Part shown: piece after piece, positions 47,312 through 55,727 of the stretch
Position numbering within the stretch: position 1 is the stretch's first letter
Layout of the letters: the number at the start of each line of letters is the position of its first letter
Assembly: GCA_000438075.1 (NCBI GenBank)
Contig: FR903543.1
Span: 13,711-69,437 of the forward strand
Source: Clostridium sp. CAG:609
GTDB taxonomy: Bacteria; Bacillota_I; Bacilli_A; RF39; UBA660
Direction of reading: 5' to 3'
Length of the DNA stretch: 55,727 nucleotides
The notes under the pieces: model-generated
The model's input: the letters and a program-made list of their open reading frames with translations, nothing else
Databases searched by the model: none
What the model was told of the DNA's origin: nothing
Program-made: the position numbers and the translations under genes

Positions 47312-47614
47312 TTAATGATTAATATTTTTGTCTCCTTCTACAAATTTAATTAAATTTGAGTTAACTACACGTTTTTTAAATTCTTCTTGCTCTTTTTTGG
47401 AATTTTCTAATAATCCAACTACCACTACTTTATTTTCATTATCTACATAATTGAAACTAAAATTATCATAGTTAGCATCATTTTTATTAAAATATTCTAT
47501 AATTTGATTATTAATTTTATTTAATTCATTACTAGACACTGTTTGTTTATTACTCTTACATCCAGTTAATCCAATTAATAAAATACACAATATTGCACTT
47601 AATATTTTTTTCAT
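47312..47614 (-). CDS. Small lipoprotein
   Basis: 100 residues. Signal peptide with lipobox IGLTGC (cysteine at about 19), then a small alpha/beta domain (NQIIEYFNKND...VVVVGLLENSKKEQEEFKK) resembling short sporulation/YhcN-like lipoproteins. Anchored outside the membrane. It follows glyS by 21 bases. Function unknown. Confidence 0.7.
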   Translation of the reverse strand: MKKILSAILCILLIGLTGCKSNKQTVSSNELNKINNQIIEYFNKNDANYDNFSFNYVDNENKVVVVGLLENSKKEQEEFKKRVVNSNLIKFVEGDKNINH

Positions 47615-47635
47615 TTTCTTAACCTTTCTATTATC

Positions 47636-49009
47636 TTATAATTCTATTTTTTTACTTATGAAATCTACTAGTTCATCAACTTTTAATGTAATTTGTTCCA
47701 TTGTATCTCTATCTCTTAGTGTTACAGTATCATTTTCTAGTGTTTCATTATCTATTGTAATAGCAAATGGTGTACCAATTGCATCACTTCTTCTATATCT
47801 TTTACCAATTGAACCAGATTCATCATATTGACAATCAAAGTATTTGCATAATAGTGCATAAACATCATTTGCTTTATCAGCATGAGCCTTTTTTATAAGG
47901 GGTAAGATTGTTACTTTGTATGGTGCTAGTGCTGGATGAACTTTTAATACTAATCTTTCTTCACCTTCCACCATTTCTTTTGTGTATGCATTAGTTAATA
48001 CTGCTAATAATAATCTATCTAGACCAACTGATGGTTCTACTACAAATGGTAAATATTTTTCATTTGTTTCAGGATCTAAGTATCTTAAATCTGCTCCACT
48101 GTGTGTTTGATGAACACCTAAGTCATAATCAGTTCTATCGGCAATACCCCATAGTTCTCCCCATCCCATTGGGAACATAAATTCTATATCAGTTGTTGCT
48201 TTACTATAGAATGATAATTCTTCTTTTGAGTGGTCTCTGAATCTTAAATTATCTTTATCTAAACCAATTGTTTTTAAGAAGTCCATACAGAAATTCTTCC
48301 AGTAACCAAACCATTCTAGGTCTGTATTTGGTTTACAGAAAAATTCAAGTTCCATTTGTTCAAATTCACGTGTTCTAAAAATAAAGTTACCTGGTGTTAT
48401 TTCATTTCTAAATGCTTTACCTGTTTGACAAATACCAAATGGTAATTTCATTCTCATGCTTCTTTCAATATTTTTGAAGTTTACAAATATACCTTGGGCA
48501 GTTTCTCCGCGTAAATAAACTGTGTTTTTTGTTTCATCAGTTACACCGATTGATGTTTCAAATAAAAGATTAAATTTTCTTATCGGAGTAAAATCACTTT
48601 TTCCACATACTGGGCAAGTAATGTTATTTTCTTTGATAAAGTTTTCTAACTTTTCATTATCCCAGCCATCTCCGGTTACTTCGCCATGAGTAAAGTCTTC
48701 GATTAATTTATCTGCTCTATGTCTTGATTTACATTTTTTACAATCAATTAGTGGGTCTGCGAATGATGCTACGTGACCTGATGCTACCCAGACTTTGGGA
48801 TTCATTATAATCGCTGCATCTAACCCAACGTTATATGGATTTTCTTGAATAAATTTTTTCTTCCAAGCCTTTCTTATATTTTCTTTTAGGTTTGTTCCAA
48901 CTGGACCATAATCCCAAGAATTTGCAAGACCATTGTATATTTCACTACCTTGAAAAATAATACCATATTGTTTGCAATAATTTACTAATTCTTCCATTGT
49001 TACTTTCAT
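47636..49009 (-). CDS. glyS: Glycyl-tRNA synthetase (single-chain type)
   Basis: 457 residues, the homodimeric alpha2 type. It shows GIIFQGSEIYNGLANSWDYGPVG at the N-terminus and a zinc-like CKKCKSRHRADKL...CPVCGKSDF insertion. RGETAQGIFVNFKN, FRNEITPGNFIFRTREFEQMELEFF and VVEPSVGLDRLLLAVL are class II motifs, and the C-terminus is an anticodon-binding domain. AAAGGAGAT precedes ATG. Confidence 0.97.
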   Translation of the reverse strand: MKVTMEELVNYCKQYGIIFQGSEIYNGLANSWDYGPVGTNLKENIRKAWKKKFIQENPYNVGLDAAIIMNPKVWVASGHVASFADPLIDCKKCKSRHRADKLIEDFTHGEVTGDGWDNEKLENFIKENNITCPVCGKSDFTPIRKFNLLFETSIGVTDETKNTVYLRGETAQGIFVNFKNIERSMRMKLPFGICQTGKAFRNEITPGNFIFRTREFEQMELEFFCKPNTDLEWFGYWKNFCMDFLKTIGLDKDNLRFRDHSKEELSFYSKATTDIEFMFPMGWGELWGIADRTDYDLGVHQTHSGADLRYLDPETNEKYLPFVVEPSVGLDRLLLAVLTNAYTKEMVEGEERLVLKVHPALAPYKVTILPLIKKAHADKANDVYALLCKYFDCQYDESGSIGKRYRRSDAIGTPFAITIDNETLENDTVTLRDRDTMEQITLKVDELVDFISKKIEL

Positions 49010-49034
49010 AGTTACATCTCCTTTAATAAGTATT

Positions 49035-49063
49035 ATTATACATAAATATGTAAATAATTACAA
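49035..49063 (-). promoter_or_regulatory. Promoter of glyS
   Basis: The -35 TTGTAA (rc of 49058-49063), 17-base spacer ending ATG, consensus -10 TATAAT (rc of 49035-49040). Confidence 0.75.
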
Positions 49064-49115
49064 GATTTTTAAATCATATTCTAATATTTTATATGATATT
49101 TTTATTTAGTTATAC

Positions 49116-49148
49116 AAAAGACCAGAATTTAAATTCCAGTCTTCTTTT
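49116..49148 (-). terminator. Terminator of tdk
   Basis: GACTGGAATTT/AAATTCTGGTC stem with G-U pairing and a run of T on the minus strand. Confidence 0.75.
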
Positions 49149-49157
49149 TTATGATTT

Positions 49158-49751
49158 TTATTTAAATTTACCTTTCATAACAAACTCAAGATAATGATCT
49201 GCACAAAGAGGAATATACTCTACTTCATCATTTACTCCATCAATCACTACTTCTTTTCCTGATGCACTATACTTTCCATTTACTCTTCTTGCATTAAACA
49301 TAGCAACTTTACCACATACACAATTAACTGTTAATTCATGTTTTTCGTCAGCTCTTGCAAATAGTTGTTCTGAACCTTCGAATAAGTTACCTTTAAAATT
49401 ACTTTTTAAGCCATAACAGATAACAGAAATATTAAACTTGTGAGCGATAAACCATAATTCATTAATTTGTTCTTTACTTAAGAACTGTGCTTCATCCACC
49501 AAAATAAATTCTGCATACATAAATTTATTCATATATTTTTTACTTAATAAATTAGCACTCTTTGGTATAAGTAAATCAACTTTAATATTTTCACCAATTC
49601 TATTTACTACGGTATTACTTCCTTTTGTATCAACCTTTGGTTTTAAAACTACTAAGTTAATTAAATACTTTGAATAATTATAATGATCTTGTAATAACTT
49701 TGTTGTTTTACCTACTGCCATTGTTCCATAATAAAATGTTAAATTTGCCAT
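49158..49751 (-). CDS. tdk: Thymidine kinase
   Basis: About 197 residues. Walker A GTMAVGKTTKLL, Walker B FILVDEAQFLS, GLKSNFKGNLFEGS, zinc cysteines in VNCVCGK and a later PLCADHY, and the lasso region. It salvages thymidine to dTMP. Start set at MANLTFYYG with AGGTGG upstream, three codons inside a GTG-started frame. Confidence 0.94.
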   Translation of the reverse strand: MANLTFYYGTMAVGKTTKLLQDHYNYSKYLINLVVLKPKVDTKGSNTVVNRIGENIKVDLLIPKSANLLSKKYMNKFMYAEFILVDEAQFLSKEQINELWFIAHKFNISVICYGLKSNFKGNLFEGSEQLFARADEKHELTVNCVCGKVAMFNARRVNGKYSASGKEVVIDGVNDEVEYIPLCADHYLEFVMKGKFK

Positions 49752-49760
49752 ACTACCCAC

Positions 49761-50489
49761 CTACATCAATTTCTTTAAAAAATCTTTACTATTTAAATAT
49801 AATCCTGTATATCTTTCATAATATAAATCTATATATTTATTAATTGTATTTTTAGTTTCTTCATCTACTTTTATCTCTTTTATAGAATCTATATTTATGT
49901 AATAATACATTCTTATCATTTTTATTACTTTTTTACTTACAATTATTTCACTCGTTAAACAATTTATACATATGTAACCACCTTTGTCGGGATCAAATGT
50001 TGCAATATCTTTTTTATTTCCGCATAGAATACACTCATCTAAATTAAATAAGACACCTAGGTATTCTAAATATTTTATTTCTAATATATTTGTTAAGACT
50101 ATTGGGTCTAACCCAGATGACATTTTTAATATAGTTTGTAAAAATAAATTATATATTTTTTCGTATTCTATACTTTGTTTTAAAACTTGTTCAGTTAATT
50201 CTGTTATATACGACAAAAAACTAACCAAAAGAATATCACTTTTGATAAGCTTTAAAGGGTTAATAATATCAGCACTTATTAAAGTAGATAGTTTATTTTC
50301 TTTATACATTATATTAAATCTAGTATAATTTAGTTTCATTGTTGGTACTCTATTTTTGTTTTTTAATTGCTTTGCACCTTTACACATTATACCAATAACT
50401 CCATATTCTTTTGTAAAAACATTAATTATCTTACTTGTTTCTCCATATGGAATTTCACTTAATACAAAACCATCTACTTCAACATTCAT
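49761..50489 (-). CDS. recO: DNA repair protein RecO
   Basis: 242 residues. N-terminal OB fold (EVDGFVLSEIPYGETSKIINVFTKEYGVIG, partial) and a C-terminal helical part with a zinc motif CILCGNKK...YICINC. It loads RecA with RecF/RecR. Two bases after yqzL, as in Bacillus. Confidence 0.94.
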   Translation of the reverse strand: MNVEVDGFVLSEIPYGETSKIINVFTKEYGVIGIMCKGAKQLKNKNRVPTMKLNYTRFNIMYKENKLSTLISADIINPLKLIKSDILLVSFLSYITELTEQVLKQSIEYEKIYNLFLQTILKMSSGLDPIVLTNILEIKYLEYLGVLFNLDECILCGNKKDIATFDPDKGGYICINCLTSEIIVSKKVIKMIRMYYYINIDSIKEIKVDEETKNTINKYIDLYYERYTGLYLNSKDFLKKLM

Positions 50490-50491
50490 TG

Positions 50492-50581
50492 TTAATCCTT
50501 CTTTTCTAGTTCTTTGTAGCGAAGATAATCTTCAACTTTACCAGATTCTTTAAACTTTTCCCAAGCTTCTTCTTTATTCAT
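50492..50581 (-). CDS. yqzL: YqzL-like small protein
   Basis: 29 residues: MNKEEAWEKFKESGKVEDYL then RYKELEKKD. It matches the short YqzL pattern (W-x-x-F...G-x-x-x-x-Y-L-x-x-K-E-x-E) and occupies the same place between era and recO as in Bacillus. AGGTGATAAAT precedes the ATG but lies inside a perfect 12-bp inverted repeat. Confidence 0.75.
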   Translation of the reverse strand: MNKEEAWEKFKESGKVEDYLRYKELEKKD

Positions 50582-50616
50582 ATTTATCACCTAATTATAT
50601 ATTGGGTGATAAATAT
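50580..50616. repeat. 12-bp inverted repeat over yqzL ribosome-binding site
   Basis: ATATTTATCACC and GGTGATAAATAT are perfect complements around a 13-base loop. The 3' arm on the minus strand contains the yqzL ribosome-binding site and touches its start codon, so folding would hide it. Confidence 0.75.
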
Positions 50617-50621
50617 ATATT

Positions 50622-51512
50622 TTATTCATTTTTTTCTATAAAACCTAAATCTATTAAATATCTTTCTTTATCTTTCCAGTTTTTAATTGTTTTTACATAG
50701 GTTTCTAAATACACTTTTTTACCTACGAGTTCTTTTTCAATTTCACTTCTTGCAAGTGTTCCCACCATTTTTAATCTACTGCCATTTTTACCAATGATTA
50801 TTCTTTTGATATTATCTCTATCAACAATGATATCTACACTTATATTTACAATATCTTTTTTTTCTTCATAACTTGTTGTGTAACATGTAATGCTATGAGG
50901 TATTTCATCTTCAGTTACTTGAAGTAATTTTTCACGAACTATTTCACTTGCCATAAATTTAATACTACTTGATGTATAATATTCTTCTGGAAAATACCTA
51001 ACTTCATCATGTAAATATTTTTTTATGACACTTATTAGATGATCTACATTGTCGTTTTTTAAACCTGATGTTGGAACTACTTCGACGAATGGATAAATAT
51101 CCTTGTATTCACTGATTGTTTTAAATAATTTTTCTTCAGATATTGCATCTATTTTATTTAAAACAAGAATAACTGGTACATCACTATTTTTAAGTAAATC
51201 AAGAATGAATTTATCACCTTTACCTATACCTGATGCAACATCAACTACAAACAAAATTAAATCAACATCTTTTGCTTGAGCTAGGGCTTCTTTATTTAAA
51301 ACTTTACCTAATCTATTGATTGGTTTATGAATACCTGGAGTATCCACAAATACTATTTGAGTATCTTTATCATTATATATACCTTGAATTATATTTCTTG
51401 TTGTACCTGATACATCACTAGTTATAGCTACCTTTTTATCAATTATTGTATTAATTAAAGTACTTTTTCCAACATTAGGTCTACCTATGATACTTACAAA
51501 ACCACTTTTCAT
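50622..51512 (-). CDS. era: GTPase Era
   Basis: 296 residues. G1 GRPNVGKSTLINTI, G2 region SGTTRNIIQGI, G3 DTPGIHKP, G4 LNKID, and a C-terminal KH domain (RIIIGKNGSRLKMVGTLARS). It acts in 16S rRNA processing and 30S assembly. AGAGG precedes the start. Confidence 0.97.
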   Translation of the reverse strand: MKSGFVSIIGRPNVGKSTLINTIIDKKVAITSDVSGTTRNIIQGIYNDKDTQIVFVDTPGIHKPINRLGKVLNKEALAQAKDVDLILFVVDVASGIGKGDKFILDLLKNSDVPVILVLNKIDAISEEKLFKTISEYKDIYPFVEVVPTSGLKNDNVDHLISVIKKYLHDEVRYFPEEYYTSSSIKFMASEIVREKLLQVTEDEIPHSITCYTTSYEEKKDIVNISVDIIVDRDNIKRIIIGKNGSRLKMVGTLARSEIEKELVGKKVYLETYVKTIKNWKDKERYLIDLGFIEKNE

Positions 51513-51521
51513 GATAACCTC

Positions 51522-51917
51522 TTAGAATAATGCTATAATCTTAGGAACAAAGATAAAACAACATATGATAAATACCATAATACTACTTACAAATGCTGCA
51601 GCACTTCCACAATCTTTTGCTACTTTAGCAAGGGGATGAATTTCTTTTGTTACTAAGTCTACGGTTGCTTCAATTGCAGTATTAAGAAGTTCAACTGCTA
51701 AAACTATAACTAGTGCTATAACTATTATTGCCCATTGAATAAAACTAATTTTTAAAGCAAATCCAAGTATTATAATTATTATTGTACACATTGCATGTAA
51801 CCATAAACTTTGTTCATTTTGATAAGCATTAACTAGTCCATCTACAGAATACTTAATACTATTTAAAAATCTCTTAAAGCTCATTTTTTTGTGTTCTTTT
51901 TGTTTCTTCGAATTCAT
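51522..51917 (-). CDS. dgkA: Undecaprenol/diacylglycerol kinase (DgkA-type)
   Basis: 131 residues, three membrane helices. Catalytic EQSLWLHA and AVELLNTAIEATVDL plus AKDCGSAAAFVSS match the family. In Gram-positive bacteria it phosphorylates undecaprenol for wall synthesis. Start overlaps ybeY by 44 bases; AGGAGTTGG before the first ATG supports this start. Confidence 0.93.
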   Translation of the reverse strand: MNSKKQKEHKKMSFKRFLNSIKYSVDGLVNAYQNEQSLWLHAMCTIIIIILGFALKISFIQWAIIVIALVIVLAVELLNTAIEATVDLVTKEIHPLAKVAKDCGSAAAFVSSIMVFIICCFIFVPKIIALF

Positions 51918-52338
51918 TTAATACCAACTCCTGACGTCTAAACATTTCTTCTTCTTCCTTTTTACCTAGTGTGTGGTCATATCCAAGTAAATGTAATATG
52001 CCATGAACTACCAAGAATGATAATTCTCTAGTTTCGCTATGTCCATATTCTATAGCTTGTCCCTTCATCTTGGGAATACTTACAAATATTTCTCCAAGCA
52101 TACGTATGCCTATATCAATATTTTCATTATCTTCATATGCAAACGATAAAACATCAGTTGTTCTATCTATGCCACGATATGTTTTATTTAATTCATGCAT
52201 TTTTTCATCATCAATAAAGATAATTGTTAAAATCGCATTTTTGATGTGTTCCATTTCAAGACACTTGTCAATAATCTTAGGTAGATAAGAATAATTTAAG
52301 TTCTTATCATATTCATTTATTATATCATAGTGATTCAA
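51874..52338 (-). CDS. ybeY: Endoribonuclease YbeY
   Basis: 154 residues. Zinc-binding HGILHLLGYDH motif, GIDRTTDVLSFAY and LGEIFVS. It processes rRNA 3' ends and takes part in ribosome quality control. The start codon is TTG (overlapping the VanZ-like gene's TGA), with GGGGGTG upstream. Confidence 0.95.
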   Translation of the reverse strand: MNHYDIINEYDKNLNYSYLPKIIDKCLEMEHIKNAILTIIFIDDEKMHELNKTYRGIDRTTDVLSFAYEDNENIDIGIRMLGEIFVSIPKMKGQAIEYGHSETRELSFLVVHGILHLLGYDHTLGKKEEEEMFRRQELVLNEFEETKRTQKNEL

Positions 52339-52952
52339 ATTGCTAACACCCCCATCACTTTAAGTACATATAATACCATAATTATTAAAATAATGAAACA
52401 AAAAATGTTAATTATTCCTTCTTTTTGTAAAACTTTTGGTAAATGATTGTGTATTGCAGTAAGTCCAATGTATAAAAGATAACCAATGATACCTCCTAAA
52501 ACATTTAATATTATATCATCTACATCAAAGCTTCTACCGATATTTAATTGAACAAATTCAACTGTTGTGGATACTACCAAAGATGTTAAAAATGGTGCTA
52601 AACATGTCTTAGGTTTAATATAAGATGATACAATTAAACCAAATATTACAAACGCTAATATGTTACCAACAACATTATACATAAATAAAGAACTACCAAA
52701 TTTATATCTAAATATTTCTGTAAATGGTACTAAGTTATAGCCACTATTGGTATTTAATTCCACCTTAGTTAAGAGTTGAAATAATAAAAATATGTAAACT
52801 ATTGAAAGTATACCAAAAAATTCTTTATAAAAGTATACTTTTTCTCTGTGAGCTCTAAGATAAAAAAATCTCATACTTACCATTGTTACAATGAATATAA
52901 CAAGTACTGGCCAATTACTATTTAAAACATTTTTGATAGTATTTAAAAACAT
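52335..52952 (-). CDS. VanZ-like membrane protein
   Basis: 205 residues with about five membrane helices. VanZ motifs: NLVPFTEIF, NVVGNILAFVIFGL and the loop VQLNIGRSFDVDDIILNVLGGIIGY. VanZ relatives give low-level teicoplanin tolerance or affect the envelope. It occupies the place that phoH and yqfF have in Bacillus, between yqfD and ybeY. Confidence 0.85.
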   Translation of the reverse strand: MFLNTIKNVLNSNWPVLVIFIVTMVSMRFFYLRAHREKVYFYKEFFGILSIVYIFLLFQLLTKVELNTNSGYNLVPFTEIFRYKFGSSLFMYNVVGNILAFVIFGLIVSSYIKPKTCLAPFLTSLVVSTTVEFVQLNIGRSFDVDDIILNVLGGIIGYLLYIGLTAIHNHLPKVLQKEGIINIFCFIILIIMVLYVLKVMGVLAI

Positions 52953-52957
52953 ATAAA

Positions 52958-54094
52958 TCAGTCCTTTTTAATCTCTATTTTATTCTGGGCACTAATTAGT
53001 TCTTTAACCACTAAAAATACCTCTATATCCATTGTACTATTATTTTTACTTTTTTTCAAAACTTTTTTATCAATTATACTATCTTTTTTACTTAATTTTT
53101 TCTTTAAGCTTTCTTCTGCTTTAGATAATGCATTATTTATAGCTTCTTCTTCAGTGTATTTTATCCTTTCTTTTTTTATTTCTATATCTTTTTCAATATA
53201 TAATTTAAAGTTAAATATATCTAATATTTTTTTATATTCTCTTGTATAGTTATTTAATCTATTTTTAAATATATTATGTTTATTATCATTTATTTCATAT
53301 GTTAAGTTATATCTTTTTTTATTTGTTTTGGTATCAATATCTTTTTCCATTGGAAAAGATATTGATACTGTATACCAAGTAGTTATATAAATATCTGCTT
53401 TAGCACATGTATATCTTTTATCTTCATTATTATAGTTAATTATCCCTTTTACTAAAGTGTCTTTTTCTTTAACATAATCATTAATTTGTACTTGTACTTC
53501 ACCAGATTCTACATATATATCACTTATTACACCACTTTTTTTAGCAATTATATCACATACACTATTATCCTTATTTATATCAGTTATTATTCTTTCTTCA
53601 ACCTTTACACTTAAGTTTAATCCATTAACTACAAATTCCATCCAATCTAATTTATCTGGATACTTGTCTAATATTTCTTTTCTTATTTTATTTAAATCTT
53701 TATAACTTTTCTTAAAATGCAATACTTTTATATCATAGTTATCTAACTCTTCTTTTATTAAGTCTCTGATATCTTTATTTTCATGTATTATTTCTATTTT
53801 AAATATCATATTACTTAGAAGTATTAAAGTTATTAAACCAATTAATAAACTTATTATAAATATTTTTTCGCATTTTAAAATATCTTTTAGTTTATTTATA
53901 CCAGTTAATTTATATATACTAAATTTATAACTAACTAAGTATTTTTTTAAAGTTAAATAATCTTTATAAGTAACATATAAATATATGTAATCACTATATC
54001 TAGAGTCATAAACAGTTATATTTAAATTATCTATCTTACTTATTAATTTATAATAATTATTACATTTAGTTTTAATCCATATTTTATTATTCAT
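52958..54094 (-). CDS. yqfD: YqfD family (sporulation stage IV-type) protein
   Basis: 378 residues. N-terminal soluble part, one membrane helix (about 77-98), then an external domain with DWMEFVVNGLNLSVKVEERI and DIIAKKSGVISDIYVESGEVQVQIND-like sequence, conserved in YqfD. In Bacillus YqfD is a mother-cell protein needed for spore formation. Overlaps yqfC by eight bases. Whether this organism sporulates is unknown. Confidence 0.83.
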   Translation of the reverse strand: MNNKIWIKTKCNNYYKLISKIDNLNITVYDSRYSDYIYLYVTYKDYLTLKKYLVSYKFSIYKLTGINKLKDILKCEKIFIISLLIGLITLILLSNMIFKIEIIHENKDIRDLIKEELDNYDIKVLHFKKSYKDLNKIRKEILDKYPDKLDWMEFVVNGLNLSVKVEERIITDINKDNSVCDIIAKKSGVISDIYVESGEVQVQINDYVKEKDTLVKGIINYNNEDKRYTCAKADIYITTWYTVSISFPMEKDIDTKTNKKRYNLTYEINDNKHNIFKNRLNNYTREYKKILDIFNFKLYIEKDIEIKKERIKYTEEEAINNALSKAEESLKKKLSKKDSIIDKKVLKKSKNNSTMDIEVFLVVKELISAQNKIEIKKD

Positions 54095-54332
54095 AGTTAA
54101 AACCTACATTCTTTATTTTACCTTTTATTAGTATTTCACTTGGCATCATTTTAGTTATTACTAAGTTAGTTCCCTTTATTTCAATATTAAAGTTATCTAA
54201 CTTTAATATTATTAATACACTAGTTAAAGTTATTAGTTTTTCATAGTTAAAGACATATATATAATTATCATATATATTAATAAAGTATTTTTTATCATAT
54301 AAAAAATTAATAAGGTTATCTTTGATATGCAT
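54087..54332 (-). CDS. yqfC: YqfC/YabP-like small protein
   Basis: About 81 residues. ITLTSVLIILKLDNFNIEIKGTNLVITKM resembles the YabP/YqfC core, and the gene sits directly before yqfD as in sporulating Firmicutes. Start set at MHIKDNLINF, with AAGGTG upstream. Sequence similarity is modest; context carries much of the call. Confidence 0.68.
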   Translation of the reverse strand: MHIKDNLINFLYDKKYFINIYDNYIYVFNYEKLITLTSVLIILKLDNFNIEIKGTNLVITKMMPSEILIKGKIKNVGFNYE

Positions 54333-54362
54333 AAGCTTCACCTTATTAATTATATGTTTTAT

Positions 54363-55580
54363 TTAATTAGATATACGATAGGGATTGGTTTTTGTGCCAT
54401 CACCTGATTTTTTTATAACTGAGTTATTTAGGTAAAAAACAGGTCTTACTACTCGACTATCTGATGAATTTTGACTATAAATACATCCATTAATATATAA
54501 ATAAAATATACTTGTTGTATCTCCAGTCATTGGAGTTATAGTCCATTCATTTAACCCCAAATATAACCAATTTTCATTTTTTATTGTTGTATCACTATAA
54601 TCATATATTGTTGTTGTCCATGCAGTCTGAGGTGCAGCAAATCCATAATCACTTACATACATAAGTCCAATTTTCGCATTATATGTTGATTTCGATGCTG
54701 GATTTGTTATTTCATTTTGATATGCTACTGATGGAATAACAATGCGAATATTTTCATTTGTATTTCCACCGATTTTCCAGATGACAATATCTATCATATT
54801 TGACCATTTACTTCCTATATTGTTTAAATAATTTGCATTTAAATTTGTTTTATTTAATTGTCCATTGCTCCAATTATTTGATGCATAAAGATATCCTCTG
54901 TAAAACCAATAGTATGATGCAATTTCCGAATTAGCTAAATTTCCTTTATAAGTTGTGATGTCATCTGAATAAATATCTTTGTAATCCCCATCTGTTCCAA
55001 GTAATGCACTTGTTGCATAATCAGCTTTTATTAATTTTACTTTTCCATCAAATACACCTATTATTCTATATAGATTATCTGTTGGACAAGTAGATTCATC
55101 AGAACCAAAACATACATAATTATCTGGATCACTTCCAGCATATCTATATGAATTATCATTTGCTCCATTTGTTAGATTTGAATCATGATAATATATGCTA
55201 TTTTCTCCTTGAGTTCCTGTATAAAGATTAATTATTGCCTCTGCAAGTGTTGGTTCATATACATCAAAATATAAGTAGCACTTATCTGCTTTATTACTTT
55301 TAACTGAGACACTTTTATTTTCTTCATTCCAACTAATTTTGCTTCCGTTTTCACAATTACTTAAATTTTCATTAAAGATATATCCATTTGTTGGAAAAGT
55401 ATTTGAAAGTGATTCTTGATAATTACCCGATCCAGATGATGCTTCAAGCATTATACTTAATATGTTATTGTTATTTTTTGAAGTATCAGAAAAAGTAACA
55501 TTATTATCTTTTTTATAAGTTAATAATATTATTAAACTAGACATTATAATAAGTGTTGCGGTTAATACTTTTTTCTTCAT
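54363..55580 (-). CDS. Secreted/surface protein, unknown function
   Basis: 405 residues. N-terminal signal anchor (about 3-21), then an extracellular region with paired cysteines (SNCENGS...DKCYLYF; YVCFGSDESTC) and many W, Y, N and S residues. The C-terminus reads RVVRPVFYLNNSV...GTKTNPYRIS, a tail I associate with large families of surface proteins in gut Firmicutes. Role unknown; possibly adhesion or environment sensing. Confidence 0.65.
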   Translation of the reverse strand: MKKKVLTATLIIMSSLIILLTYKKDNNVTFSDTSKNNNNILSIMLEASSGSGNYQESLSNTFPTNGYIFNENLSNCENGSKISWNEENKSVSVKSNKADKCYLYFDVYEPTLAEAIINLYTGTQGENSIYYHDSNLTNGANDNSYRYAGSDPDNYVCFGSDESTCPTDNLYRIIGVFDGKVKLIKADYATSALLGTDGDYKDIYSDDITTYKGNLANSEIASYYWFYRGYLYASNNWSNGQLNKTNLNANYLNNIGSKWSNMIDIVIWKIGGNTNENIRIVIPSVAYQNEITNPASKSTYNAKIGLMYVSDYGFAAPQTAWTTTIYDYSDTTIKNENWLYLGLNEWTITPMTGDTTSIFYLYINGCIYSQNSSDSRVVRPVFYLNNSVIKKSGDGTKTNPYRISN

Positions 55581-55603
55581 GCTATCATCCTTATCTTATA
55601 ATA

Positions 55604-55632
55604 ATTATAGATTAATATAATTTTTTTGTAAA
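55604..55632 (-). promoter_or_regulatory. Promoter of surface protein gene
   Basis: The -35 TTTACA (rc of 55627-55632), 17-base spacer, consensus -10 TATAAT (rc of 55604-55609). The last 95 bases of the window beyond it hold an ACCCT/AGGGT hairpin but no gene I can support. Confidence 0.75.
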
Positions 55633-55727
55633 TATTTTTTTTTGCAATTTTTTGTTGTTTAGTAAAATTTTATATTAAAAAACTCAGTATTATTTTGAAA
55701 TGCACCCTTTAGGGTAGACATTTATAA

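Noticed and set aside
55633..55727. Gene or tRNA at the right edge
   Set aside because: Only an ACCCT/AGGGT hairpin and AT-rich sequence are visible; too short to decide.

Overview
The window is strongly AT-rich, densely packed bacterial chromosome. Nearly every gene lies on the minus strand. Gene content and order are typical of low-GC Gram-positive bacteria (Firmicutes/Bacilli-like): fmt-rlmN-prpC-prkC-rsgA-rpe, rbgA-rnhB-topA, infC-rpmI-rplT behind an L20-type attenuator, rpsO-pnp, sepF-divIVA, and yqfC-yqfD-ybeY-dgkA-era-yqzL-recO-glyS. Other pointers are a T-box in front of thrS, ribosome-binding sites close to AGGAGGTG, and promoters with a near-constant 17-base spacer. TGA is used as a stop and tryptophan is TGG in all long genes, so this is not a mycoplasma-type code. 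The host is probably an uncultured gut-type member of the Bacilli with a compact genome; that placement is inference. || Layout (window coordinates; minus-strand units read from high to low). 1-700: two unclassified small structured RNAs and a tRNA-Ile/tRNA-Glu unit. 807-2980: a zinc-responsive ArsR repressor and its P1B ATPase under an operator. 3011-5614: a membrane-anchored HNH protein and a LiaF-like/DUF4097 envelope pair. 5615-15138: priA and the PrkC/PrpC signalling, ribosome-maturation and fmt block. 15145-20733: topA, an LtaS-like synthase, rnhB, rbgA. 20769-23460: an accessory island with rhuM, dinD, a rhuM fragment, a duplicated rbgA 5' end and a gene interrupted by one TGA. 23555-27449: a MazG-like protein, a CsaA-like protein, lepB, rplS and an alanine-racemase-like protein. 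27482-32402: a compact UvrD-like helicase, a four-gene ABC transporter and a small kinase-like protein. 32411-36492: pnp, rpsO, rplT, rpmI, infC. 36573-41087: a helical-repeat protein and an AbiEii nucleotidyltransferase / kinase-like / DUF4143 ATPase locus. 41122-43328: thrS and its T-box. 43330-46138: a hydrolase, tRNA-Lys, a type I toxin-antitoxin candidate, an SH3 protein and small membrane proteins. 46127-55727: divIVA, sepF, glyS, tdk, recO, yqzL, era, dgkA, ybeY, a VanZ-like gene, yqfD, yqfC and a surface protein. || Most of the window is core housekeeping: translation, ribosome assembly, RNA decay, DNA repair, envelope control and division. The most interesting accessory signals are: (i) a complete-looking type I toxin-antitoxin locus beside tRNA-Lys, with a 29-residue hydrophobic peptide, a sequestered ribosome-binding site, 5'-3' end pairing and a convergent RNA; (ii) a 1.37-kb rhuM cassette bounded by 37-bp direct repeats that duplicates the 5' end of the essential gene rbgA; (iii) an AbiEii-like toxin paired with a kinase-like protein and followed by an ATPase gene that has three phased operator-like repeats at its promoter; (iv) two small RNAs at the left edge with good promoters and terminators that I could not place in a family.
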